This document shows positions 9,074 through 16,192 of a stretch of 64,000 nucleotides of DNA, one piece after another. The notes below the pieces were generated by a model, which saw only the letters and a list, made by a program, of their open reading frames with translations, had not been told where the DNA came from and searched no databases. This DNA is from an uncultured bacterium (GTDB lineage Bacteria > Verrucomicrobiota > Lentisphaeria > Oligosphaerales > Oligosphaeraceae). The translations under genes and the position numbers were made by a program. Each line of letters opens with the position of its first letter. The stretch's first letter is position 1. The stretch spans positions 1 to 64,000 of the forward strand of contig CACYQT010000046.1 of NCBI GenBank assembly GCA_902776645.1, given 5' to 3'.

Positions 9074-9352
9074 ATGGTGTTAGATTCTACCATTTCAATC
9101 ATCAAGGCTGCATTGAACGTGGACACGCAGGCGACGCCGGAAGAGAAGAAAAGAATCATCGCGTCAATTGATCCAAAGCAAGAGGCGGAACGGATGATTA
9201 CAACGAAGGAAGTTTGCAACCTTCTAGGGATTACCCGTCGAACGCTCTTTAATTATGTGCAGGCTGGCAAATTGACAGTTATTCAGTATAGCCCGCGCAA
9301 AAAACGTTATCGTTACGCGGAAGTGTGCAATTTTGCTTCTGGAAGGGTGTGA
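9074..9352 (+). CDS. Excisionase-like helix-turn-helix protein
   Basis: This 92-residue protein has a strong AAGGAG site. Residues 45-90 form a MerR/excisionase-type winged helix: MITTKEVCNLLGITRRTLFNYVQ is the HTH, followed by a short wing ending RYRYAEV. The N-terminal 40 residues are helical and acidic or basic without a recognised domain. In integrative elements such proteins act as directionality factors or regulators. It stands alone between the integrase and the replication gene, with about 300 bp of AT-rich sequence upstream (8840-9073) in which I see no gene. Confidence 0.7.
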   Translation: MVLDSTISIIKAALNVDTQATPEEKKRIIASIDPKQEAERMITTKEVCNLLGITRRTLFNYVQAGKLTVIQYSPRKKRYRYAEVCNFASGRV

Positions 9353-9360
9353 TGAACAAC

Positions 9361-9388
9361 AAAAAAGGCCGCTCAAACGGGAGCGGCC
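9361..9388 (-). terminator. Hairpin with a minus-strand T tract
   Basis: An 8-bp stem, ggccgctc (9367-9374) with gagcggcc (9381-9388), has six A residues on its left side, so only a minus-strand transcript would end in a T run. No minus-strand gene is visible here; it may insulate the replication region from antisense transcription. Confidence 0.45.
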
Positions 9389-9477
9389 GGAGGCGAGATC
9401 TGAACAATCATCAACGGGGAAACATCTTTAATTTACTAGTGTTTGGCTGATAGTCAAACGTAGTAAAAGGGGAAAAC

Positions 9478-11553
9478 ATGCTATTATATGATATTGGATA
9501 TATTAAGCAGAATGTCACGGCGGAGCAAGTCGCTATTGATGCCGGATGTAGTGTAAAAAATAGTCGATGCGCGGCGACATGGCGCGGGGGAGAAAATACG
9601 ACGTCCGTCAGTTTTAAAAATGGCAGATTTCACGATTTTGGAGCGAACAAAGACGGCAGCTCAATTGATCTTTACATGATTCTCCATAATAATTGTGATT
9701 TTAATACCGCCGTGGAGGAAATGGGCGACCGCTATTGTCCGGGCATGAAGAATCAAATACCAAAAAATCCGGCGACGGCGACCGCGTGGGAGCCAGTCAA
9801 TCTGCCAAAAGACGACGAATATAAAACCACTTATGAAAAAAAAGTCGAAGAAGGCTTTAAAGTAACGGCAATATATCAATATAAGGATAAAAACGGGGCT
9901 GTTGTCTATGAAGTCCATCGACTTGAAAAGCCCGGCGAAAACAAAGTGACGCTGCCGTTTACGCCGTCTTTGAATCGTTGGCGCAGGCCAGACAAATCAC
10001 AATTAGTTCTTTACAACCTGCCGGAAGTCTTGAAGCCGGAAAATACGACCATCTATCTCAACGAGGGCGAGAAGGCCGCGCAGGCTTGCATAGATCATGG
10101 ATTGTGCGGCACTACTTCTGGCGGGAGTAGTAGCTGGCTACCACAATTTGCAATCTCATTATTTGCGAAAGACGTTGTTATTCTCCGTGACAATGACGAC
10201 GCGGGGCTGGAATACGCTCTTACTGCCGCATATGATTTATTAGGGGGTGAAAAAGGGCCATCTTTAGTCCGTTCACTCAAAATATTAACCACTTGGACAA
10301 AAGAGAAGAGCAGCGACGGCAAGAAATCCGGCGGAGATGTCGCTGATTGGTTTGATTTTAACGAAGACGGAAAGGCCAAAGAGCGGCTGCTGAAATTGAT
10401 CGATGGCGCGCCCCCCATGACAAGAGACAAAGATCTTAAAACAATAAAGGTACAATTGGAGGCCGCCAAGGAGCGGGAAAAGACGAAGGATCTAAAAGAC
10501 GTAGTTCTTTGCGCGGCCAATTGGCTGAAAGAGCCAGAGGATCAACCAAAAGTCATTGTTGATAATCTGCTCAATGCGGGGGACGTTGGTTTTATCGTTG
10601 GGCCGTCGAAGATCCGCAAGACTTTTTTTACCATGCAATTGGCCCTTTCAGTGGCGACAAATATTGATTTCTTGGGCTTCCATGTTCCGACGTTCCGCAA
10701 AGTGCTGTATCTTCAGCTTGAAGTCAAACCATATCATTTCCAGCGTCGATTAATGCAAATGGCCAGATCCATGGAGATCAAGCCGGATGATCTCGGATGG
10801 CTTTATCTTGCGAATATGCGCGGCATGTCAGAGGGATATTTTAACGAAGACGCTTTGACCAGATTGATTGTCGAACAAAAGCCGGAACTTACAATCATCG
10901 ATCCCGCCTATTTGCTGCTCGGCGACGAAAACGACCAGGCGGAGGCCAAGGAATTTGTGAAGCGTCTGGCGCGGACGGCGACAAAAACAGAATCCGCCAT
11001 GATTGCAGTGTTCCATACTGCCAAGCCAAATTTAAGCACAGGAAGCCGCGCGGCCATTGACGCGGTTTGCGGGAGTAATGTTTTTGGACGTTTTGCCGAC
11101 AGCCAGATTGTCTTGTCTCCGCATGAAAACGGGGGGGATTATGTTGTCTTGCAGACTGTCACGCGGAACTATAAAAGCCCGGCGGACTGCACTATCCGTT
11201 TTGATGCGGGGCGTTTTGTCCAAGACGCCGCGCCCGCCGTCATGGCAAAGCCCGGCAAATGGTTGAAGACCGTCGGAGAAATTGACGGCGCGAAGGTGGC
11301 GGCATGGTTTGAGGATTATGGCGAAACCATGAACCGCTCAATGTTGGCAACCTGCCTAAAGGCTGAAGGCGTGAAGGTGCAGGAAATTGATTCACAGATT
11401 GGCAAACTACTACAAGCGGGGCTGATTGTCGAAGAGACGAAAAAGGGCGCGAGAGGTGCAAGGCTTTTCCATGCAGGCGGCGAAAACAGCCAAAACAATG
11501 ACAAACCGCCTTTGGCTGAAGATTCAGACATTCCGCAAAATGAAGATTTTTAG
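9478..11553 (+). CDS. Primase/helicase-type replication protein (Toprim plus RepA-like ATPase)
   Basis: The 691-residue product has three parts. Residues 1-85 resemble the N-terminal region of DnaG/phage primases (WRGGENTTSVSF, FHDFG, GSSIDL). Residues of about 185-260 are a Toprim domain with LNEGEKAA as the acidic Glu motif and VVILRDNDDAG as the DxD motif. Residues of about 360-530 are a RecA-fold AAA_25/RepA-type ATPase with a P-loop GPSKIRKT (about 370) and Walker B LTIIDPAYLLLG (about 470). The P-loop has Arg where Gly is usual, a variation seen in phage RepA relatives that end in KT. The last 130 residues look like a winged-helix DNA-binding tail. The protein should start replication of the excised element. 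Confidence 0.85.
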   Translation: MLLYDIGYIKQNVTAEQVAIDAGCSVKNSRCAATWRGGENTTSVSFKNGRFHDFGANKDGSSIDLYMILHNNCDFNTAVEEMGDRYCPGMKNQIPKNPATATAWEPVNLPKDDEYKTTYEKKVEEGFKVTAIYQYKDKNGAVVYEVHRLEKPGENKVTLPFTPSLNRWRRPDKSQLVLYNLPEVLKPENTTIYLNEGEKAAQACIDHGLCGTTSGGSSSWLPQFAISLFAKDVVILRDNDDAGLEYALTAAYDLLGGEKGPSLVRSLKILTTWTKEKSSDGKKSGGDVADWFDFNEDGKAKERLLKLIDGAPPMTRDKDLKTIKVQLEAAKEREKTKDLKDVVLCAANWLKEPEDQPKVIVDNLLNAGDVGFIVGPSKIRKTFFTMQLALSVATNIDFLGFHVPTFRKVLYLQLEVKPYHFQRRLMQMARSMEIKPDDLGWLYLANMRGMSEGYFNEDALTRLIVEQKPELTIIDPAYLLLGDENDQAEAKEFVKRLARTATKTESAMIAVFHTAKPNLSTGSRAAIDAVCGSNVFGRFADSQIVLSPHENGGDYVVLQTVTRNYKSPADCTIRFDAGRFVQDAAPAVMAKPGKWLKTVGEIDGAKVAAWFEDYGETMNRSMLATCLKAEGVKVQEIDSQIGKLLQAGLIVEETKKGARGARLFHAGGENSQNNDKPPLAEDSDIPQNEDF

Positions 11554-11650
11554 TTTTTAGTTTTTTAAATCTGAAAAACTAACTGAACAGCATAACGGAC
11601 AATGGAGCTATTCAGTTTTAAAAAAACTGGAAAAACTAACTAACCTTTGA

Positions 11651-11725
11651 GGCCAGTTTTCAGTTTTCAGTTTTATAATATCCCCCCCCTAAAGGGGGGA
11701 TATAAACTAGAAAACTAAACTGGCC
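11651..11725. repeat. Long inverted repeat with a C-run/G-run core, 3' of the rep gene
   Basis: The arms 11651-11687 and 11694-11725 are imperfect complements running from ggccagttt to a run of C residues and back through ggggggatat to aaactggcc. The sequence just upstream (11554-11650) has several further cagttt/aaactg units. The structure follows the rep stop codon and could be a replication or termination structure. There is no gene in 11554-11739. Confidence 0.7.
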
Positions 11726-11739
11726 CGCCGAAAAACAGA

Positions 11740-11913
11740 ATGAGAAAACAAACGGATGACAACGGCAACCGCGAAAAACAACAGCCTTTCCCACAGCTAG
11801 GGCTTTATGATGCTGGACGGCGCGGCGACCAGACGCAGGCGGAGCGGGAGCGGAGGGCCAGAGGGCTGATAAACTCGGACATGGCGGCGCGGCCCGTCTT
11901 GCGGTCACTCTAG
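11740..11913 (+). CDS. Small hypothetical ORF (57 aa)
   Basis: An ATG-to-TAG frame of 57 residues, rich in Arg, Gln and Glu, begins just after the long inverted repeat. It has no clear ribosome-binding site and no recognised domain. The composition (GDQTQAERERR) is plausible for a small element-encoded DNA- or RNA-binding protein. Its only support is position and the absence of another gene, so it is a weak call. Confidence 0.3.
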   Translation: MRKQTDDNGNREKQQPFPQLGLYDAGRRGDQTQAERERRARGLINSDMAARPVLRSL

Positions 11914-11985
11914 GCGGAGTTGCTTTCCATGTTGTGGCCATCTGCCACTAACCAGCCAACAAACAACAAACGGAGAATCACACAC

Positions 11986-12201
11986 ATGAAAAAGACCATT
12001 CAAATCGAACTGGAAGACCACGAACTCGAGCAAGCGGAGGAACTCCGCAGAGCCATCAACGCGCCGTCATGTGAAATCATGCTGTCGGTCATGATTAAGT
12101 CATTTGTCGGACAAATGAGCAGAGATTTTAAGGACGGAAGATTTACACCCCCTGCCAGCGTCAAATTGGAGCAAGTAGCGATTGACACCGAAACACGCTA
12201 A
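11986..12201 (+). CDS. Small hypothetical element protein (71 aa)
   Basis: The start follows a CGGAG site with 9-base spacing, and a strong terminator follows the stop, which supports a real gene. The product is 71 residues. It begins KKTIQIELEDHELEQAEELRRAI, a beta-strand-then-helix arrangement like ribbon-helix-helix proteins, and ends in a charged tail. RHH regulators or antitoxins of this size are common on such elements, but I do not recognise the family. Confidence 0.55.
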   Translation: MKKTIQIELEDHELEQAEELRRAINAPSCEIMLSVMIKSFVGQMSRDFKDGRFTPPASVKLEQVAIDTETR

Positions 12202-12220
12202 TTCCGCAGCCGACCAGTAA

Positions 12221-12267
12221 CAAGCGGGTCATTAGATATATTTTTATCCAATAACCTGCTTGTTTTT
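12221..12267 (+). terminator. Terminator after the 71-aa gene
   Basis: caagcgggtcattagata (from 12221) pairs with tatccaataacctgcttg (to 12262) through a short T-rich loop with a few G-T pairs, and a T run follows at 12263-12267. Confidence 0.8.
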
Positions 12268-12482
12268 GTCTCAAGCCGCACAAAACACAACTCAACTTAT
12301 TGAGACAAAACATATTACATTGAGACAAAAATCGAGACAATGGCTTTTTCCGTTTTTGTCTCAATGTTTTGTCTTTCATTATATTCTCACGCGCGCGCGA
12401 AGGATATTTTTATTGTCTCATTGTCTCAATTCATGCAAGTGGTTTATTATTAATAGATTGTATGAGACAACAATTGAGACAA
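12264..12482. repeat. Iteron-like array of TTGTCTCA / TGAGACAA motifs
   Basis: The 8-mer TGAGACAA or its complement occurs at 12264-12274, 12300-12310, 12320-12330, 12354-12364, 12412-12420, 12421-12430, 12462-12470 and 12474-12482. Near matches lie at 12333-12340 and 12367-12376. Both orientations are used and several copies are extended to TTGAGACAAAA. A short alternating cgcgcgcgcg tract sits in the middle. No gene overlaps. Position downstream of the rep gene suggests a replication origin or a cluster of binding sites for an element regulator. Confidence 0.8.
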
Positions 12483-12824
12483 GCGGGATATGGGGAGAGC
12501 GGAGGGCTTGAAAGGCTATATTCCACCAGAGGAAGTGACGATTATACAGTTTTTTTCCCGAATGATTTGCATTGTGGAATTTGTCCACGTTTGAACTATC
12601 AGTACCCCTTAATGAACTGTAGAGGAATGTTTTTGATCATCATTTCTTGACGTAGAGTTTTCAAGGGTTAACTTACTCATAAAGCGGCAACAGCCTTTTC
12701 CTAGCTGACGTAAGGTTGAGACTGTAGATTTTCTGGTCATCGAGCGGCACCAGAATTATCATCCGCTTCTTGTGTTTTTTGTAAGGGCTTAATAAATACT
12801 GACGATAAAAAGTTTTTTTACATA
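12483..12824. other. Gene-free spacer before the cargo leader
   Basis: No frame here has a start, ribosome-binding site and coding-like composition. The segment is AT-rich with short inverted repeats only. It may hold the promoter for the structured leader that follows, but I cannot place a convincing -35/-10 pair. Confidence 0.5.
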
Positions 12825-12842
12825 ATCAGTATCAATACTGAT
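12825..12842. promoter_or_regulatory. Operator-like perfect palindrome
   Basis: An 8-bp perfect inverted repeat with a 2-base centre (atcagtat-ca-atactgat) lies just upstream of the structured leader. A half-site-like aatactgac is found at about 12796-12804. Size and symmetry fit a dimeric repressor site. Confidence 0.5.
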
Positions 12843-12859
12843 GTTTAATAGTGCTTGAC

Positions 12860-12995
12860 GAATAGCCGAAACTACCACTTTCTTATTCGCACACAAGCGC
12901 ATCTTAAGGGCACGCCCTCTTGGGCGTTGTTCTTTTCGTGCTTGTGTGCGGGCTGTGGTAGGCCTCGGCTATTCACGAAAGAGCAACGCCTTTTT
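12860..12995 (+). promoter_or_regulatory. Structured leader with mutually exclusive stems (attenuator candidate)
   Basis: Three nested perfect stems pair 12860-12869 with 12965-12974, 12872-12878 with 12955-12961, and 12888-12898 with 12940-12950. An inner acgccc-tctt-gggcgt hairpin sits at 12912-12927. An alternative near-perfect 17-bp stem pairs 12923-12939 with 12974-12990 and is followed at once by five T residues, so it has the form of a Rho-independent terminator. The two folds cannot coexist without a pseudoknot. The ATG of the Sel1-repeat gene is 14 bases after the T run. This looks like a terminator/antiterminator leader; what it senses is unknown. Confidence 0.65.
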
Positions 12996-13008
12996 AGGGT
13001 AAGCATAT

Positions 13009-15045
13009 ATGACATCGCAGAATGAAATAATTTTGAATCATCCAATTACCGTAGCAATTGCCATATTGGAGGGTATTATATTCTTGATATGGGTATTCTG
13101 GGGATCAAAGAAATTACGTCAAATATATGGGAAGCCATTTAGTAAATTAAAGGCATTTTGTATTTCTTTCTTTATCTGGCTAACACATGCAATCTTGTTT
13201 TTTTTGATTACTTATATAGGAACAGAAAAAACTGGATATGCTAGCCCCAAAATTACTGCAATTTTATTAATTTGGTGGGCTTATTCAAATCTTAGAGAAC
13301 AATATTTGAAGAACTGTTTTTATGCTACAGGAACACCAAATGAAAGAGACTATTTTGCAAATATACTAGATATTACTCTTACAATGAATAGAGATGAAGT
13401 CATAAAGAAGTATGTTTCACAAAAGAAAACTGCTTTGACACCAGAAGAACAACAAAAAGTGGAACTCGCATACACTTTTTTTATTGAACCTAAAAAATAC
13501 GAAAAACTAGTAAAAGACAAAAGCAAAACTGATGATGATACACTTAATACAATTATTCAAGACTCATCATCGACAATTATGGCTAAAGTGGTAGAAGATT
13601 CAAGTAATCAATTTATTTCTACTGAACAATCATCAGATGTACCATTATTCCCAAAAGAAGGAAATGAAATCAATTCAAAAAATAAAGAAAAAAACACATC
13701 ATCAAATGAAAAAATAACACTAATTTCTAAAACATATAATACACAAAATAGCAATAAAGTAACAATAATCAGTGTTACAAGTATTATTATTATACTTATT
13801 GGTATTTCGTTCTGGGTTGGGTATGATGAAGCAAGGAATAAAAAACAGAATACAAATACAGTAAAAAATAGTGAGAGTTTGGAAGATATAATATTAATAG
13901 CAGAAAAACATATTGAAAGTAGATATACTACACCTTTAGCAAAGAAAATGATTTCTGAAAAACTGGAAAAAATAATTTCAGATCAACAATTGACCGAACT
14001 TCAAAAAATTGAACGAATAAAAAAAGACATAATAAAAGATAATAATAGCACTAAACAAAATTCAGTCTCAGAATACATTAATAAATATAAGAATAATCCA
14101 ATATCAAATGACGATGAAGCAATATTACTTTGTAATAAAGGGAAAAAATTATGGGAAGAAAAGGATCATGATCAAGCTTTTGTTTGCTTCAAAAAGGCTG
14201 CAGAAATGGGGAATGCAAGAGCCCAAGCACATCTAGGTAAATGCTATTTCTATGGCATATTAATAACTGAGTTAAAAGAAAAAGACAGTGATGAACTTAC
14301 AAAAGAAGCTATTAAATGGTATAAAAAATCTGCTGAGCAAGGTGATGCATTGGGAGAAAGATTATTATCACCATTTTATCTATATGGCTCGGGGGGAGAA
14401 AAAAAAGATGTAAAATACGCATTTGATTTATTACAACATTCTGCAGATCAAGGAGATATTGATGCTATTCGCTCATTAGGTGATTATTACTATGATGGGA
14501 TATGTACTCCTCAAGATTATGAAAAAGCTTTTGAATGTTATCAAAAGGCCGCAATTATGGGAAATTCATCAGCATTATGCGATTTAGGTGAATGTTACTT
14601 AAATGGTAAAGGTATAATGAAAAATGAATCAGAAGCATTTAGATTATTTAAGCTTGCAGTAGAAAAAGGAGAAGCAGGAGGATATTACCATTTAGGTAAA
14701 TGTTATTATTTTGGATATTCTACGCCTGTTAATTATTCTGAAGCTTTTAGATGCTTTAAGATTTCTTCGGATATGTATTTCTTTCCTGCATGGGATTGGA
14801 TAGGTTTGTGTTATGCAAATGGGCAAGGTGTAGAACAAGATTCAAAAATAGCATTTACTTGGTATATGAAAGCTGCAGAAAAGGGAGATGATGGAGGTGA
14901 ATTTCATGTAGGATTATCATATTATATTGGGCAAGGTGTAGAAAAAGATGAACAAGAAGGTATAAAATGGCTTAAGAGAGCAGCAAAACATGGTGAACGA
15001 AATGCCCAAAGAATGTTATTTAGACTTAATATAAATTATGAATAA
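13009..15045 (+). CDS. Cargo: membrane-anchored Sel1-repeat protein
   Basis: The 678-residue protein has three hydrophobic segments near residues 14-34, 49-70 and 77-92 and a cytosolic-looking charged linker. A fourth TM helix lies at about 250-272, and after it come roughly eight Sel1-like repeats (about 370-678) with the A-x-x-W/L-x-x-A-A-x-x-G pattern, for example KAAEMGNARAQAHLGKCYFYG. Sel1 repeats form an alpha-solenoid that binds proteins. The gene is about 30% GC with heavy A/T third positions, unlike the rest of the element, so it was acquired separately. No enzymatic motif is visible. As the main cargo of a mobile island it could be a host-interaction, exclusion or defence protein; this is inference. 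Confidence 0.75.
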   Translation: MTSQNEIILNHPITVAIAILEGIIFLIWVFWGSKKLRQIYGKPFSKLKAFCISFFIWLTHAILFFLITYIGTEKTGYASPKITAILLIWWAYSNLREQYLKNCFYATGTPNERDYFANILDITLTMNRDEVIKKYVSQKKTALTPEEQQKVELAYTFFIEPKKYEKLVKDKSKTDDDTLNTIIQDSSSTIMAKVVEDSSNQFISTEQSSDVPLFPKEGNEINSKNKEKNTSSNEKITLISKTYNTQNSNKVTIISVTSIIIILIGISFWVGYDEARNKKQNTNTVKNSESLEDIILIAEKHIESRYTTPLAKKMISEKLEKIISDQQLTELQKIERIKKDIIKDNNSTKQNSVSEYINKYKNNPISNDDEAILLCNKGKKLWEEKDHDQAFVCFKKAAEMGNARAQAHLGKCYFYGILITELKEKDSDELTKEAIKWYKKSAEQGDALGERLLSPFYLYGSGGEKKDVKYAFDLLQHSADQGDIDAIRSLGDYYYDGICTPQDYEKAFECYQKAAIMGNSSALCDLGECYLNGKGIMKNESEAFRLFKLAVEKGEAGGYYHLGKCYYFGYSTPVNYSEAFRCFKISSDMYFFPAWDWIGLCYANGQGVEQDSKIAFTWYMKAAEKGDDGGEFHVGLSYYIGQGVEKDEQEGIKWLKRAAKHGERNAQRMLFRLNINYE

Positions 15046-15051
15046 TGGCAA

Positions 15052-15264
15052 ATGATTATGAAAATGAATAGAGAAGATAAAATAATTAACATTGCAGGCC
15101 CTATAGTACTAGCTATACTATATTCAATAGTAATAACCGTGGCGCGTTGGAATGAATGGGAATCTAAATATGAATGGACTGTAATGTGTCTTGTTATGCC
15201 GCTGGCATTTCTTGTAGTATATTATATATGTTTAGTATTTTATATTATAAATAATAATCAATAA
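15052..15264 (+). CDS. Cargo: small two-TM membrane protein
   Basis: The 70-residue product starts 6 bases after the Sel1-repeat gene stop and shares its AT-rich composition, so the two are probably co-transcribed. Two hydrophobic helices (about 13-32 and 43-65) are joined by a short acidic and aromatic loop, NEWESKYEW. An ATG at codon 4 is an alternative start. The family is not recognised. A small TM partner behind a large TM solenoid protein suggests a two-component membrane complex. Confidence 0.6.
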   Translation: MIMKMNREDKIINIAGPIVLAILYSIVITVARWNEWESKYEWTVMCLVMPLAFLVVYYICLVFYIINNNQ

Positions 15265-15790
15265 ACATTTGATACTTTTTGAACAAGATAATTATAGGTA
15301 GTCAGGCATTGCCCGGCAGAGGGTGAGGGCGAAAAATGGCAACTCGATGGGGCCCCCTGTAATAATCTGCTTTGCCAACGTTGATTTCGCCATTCCCGTT
15401 GACTTTTTTGAATGCAGGGGGAGGGATATTATTCTTTGTCGGTGTGCTAACACTGACCGCCAGAGATTCAGCGGCCACCAACCGCGACGGCGTGACGATC
15501 TCTTTTTTATAGACATATTGCCCTTGTGCATGAAGCAGGTAACGGGGGGTGCTGACTTACAAGCTGCTAGAGCAGTGTTTGGGGGCGGCCCATTTCCGTC
15601 AGAGGTTGAATCGTGGAAAAGCTGCAGAGGATTTTTAAGCCCCTATTTCAAGACTCCGGGGGGCAGAAACACAGAGTCTGAAAAAAATTGCTGTCTGCCC
15701 ATGGAACGACGTGATCGGGCGTTTTTTGCGTCCATGACATGACTGCAAGACGATTGAATGGCTTGCAGATAATAGCTTGTAAATAGAAGT
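15265..15790. other. Gene-free segment of chromosome-like GC between cargo and attR repeats
   Basis: After the AT-rich cargo the base composition jumps back to roughly 50% GC. Frames up to 139 codons are open here on the plus strand (15323-15742, GTG start), but they lack a usable ribosome-binding site and recognisable sequence. A short gccc-rich inverted repeat and scattered GC-rich palindromes are present. I see no supported gene. Confidence 0.5.
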
Positions 15791-15791
15791 T

Positions 15792-15938
15792 ACTAACCCT
15801 TTGGGTGGTGTTTTACTAACCCTTTTGGGGTGTTTACTAACCCTTTTGGGGTGTTTACTAACCCTTTGGGGGTGATCCTGCCTGTCCTGCCTGTCTGTTT
15901 TTAGGTACAATTAGGCACTAACCCTTTACTAACCCTTT
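15792..15938 (+). repeat. Direct repeats of ACTAACCCTTT (21-bp period) next to attR
   Basis: Copies start at 15792, 15815, 15836 and 15857 (spacing 23, 21 and 21), with two more at 15917 and 15928. The full unit is about actaacccttttggggtgttt, which contains a small accc/gggt palindrome. The 21-bp phasing puts each copy on the same face of the helix. Position beside attR fits integrase or excisionase arm-type sites; replication iterons are the alternative. Confidence 0.8.
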
Positions 15939-16006
15939 CGCCTTTTTGACTGTTGTGATTTATACCTAAATAGAGGGAAAAATTGGGAAAACGGGCAGGG
16001 AAAGAA

Positions 16007-16039
16007 AAAGCCCTGCAAGTTGTTGATTTGCAGGGCTTT
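16007..16039 (-). terminator. Terminator of tRNA-Thr supplied by the element
   Basis: A perfect 12-bp stem (16007-16018 with 16028-16039) lies 3 bases beyond the tRNA 3' end and is followed on the minus strand by CTTTTTCTTT. Confidence 0.8.
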
Positions 16040-16042
16040 AAA

Positions 16043-16118
16043 TGGAGCCAGCGACGGGAGTCGAACCCGTGACCTCATGATTACAAGTCAAGTGCTCTAC
16101 CAACTGAGCTATGCTGGC
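16043..16118 (-). tRNA. tRNA-Thr (anticodon TGT)
   Basis: The minus strand folds into a standard 76-base cloverleaf. The acceptor starts GCCAGC and ends GCTGGC followed by TCCA, with CCA encoded. The D stem is GCTC/GAGC, the anticodon loop is CTTGTAA giving anticodon TGT, and the T stem is ACGGG/CCCGT. There is an A-C mismatch at 7-66 and a T-T mismatch at 28-42. It decodes ACA. Its 3' half is the integration site of the element to its left. Confidence 0.95.
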
Positions 16119-16192
16119 AATATTTCCATTAATATACACGCTGAACGGAAAATCGCAACAGCATCCAATGAAAAATACAAAATGACCATGAT

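Larger units (their letters stand above)
7187..16087 (+). mobile_element. 8.9-kb integrative element in tRNA-Thr(TGT)
   Basis: The element is bounded by exact 45-bp direct repeats. It reconstitutes tRNA-Thr at its right end and carries its own terminator hairpin there. In order it holds a tyrosine recombinase, an excisionase-like DNA-binding protein, a primase/RepA-like ATPase, two small ORFs, an iteron-like array, a structured leader, a large Sel1-repeat membrane protein, a small membrane protein and a second repeat array beside attR. No capsid, tail, portal or conjugation genes are visible. It therefore resembles a satellite-type or plasmid-like genomic island that relies on others for transfer. 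The cargo (13009-15264) is about 30% GC by eye, far below both the element backbone and the chromosome. Confidence 0.9.

Noticed and set aside
12860-12995. Retron msr/msd-type RNA
   Set aside because: The structure is long and nested, but no reverse transcriptase is encoded anywhere in the element. The T run after the alternative stem fits attenuation better.
13009-15045. Known toxin, nuclease or kinase domain in the Sel1-repeat protein
   Set aside because: No catalytic motif could be found by eye in the linker or the N-terminal membrane region, so no enzymatic label was given.
15323-15742. 139-codon plus-strand frame in the element
   Set aside because: It has a GTG start with no usable ribosome-binding site and no recognisable sequence, and lies in a segment with palindromes. 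It is not supported as a gene.
15792-15938. CRISPR-like repeats near attR
   Set aside because: Units are directly adjacent with 21-23 bp period and no unique spacers of 25-40 bp, and no cas gene is present.
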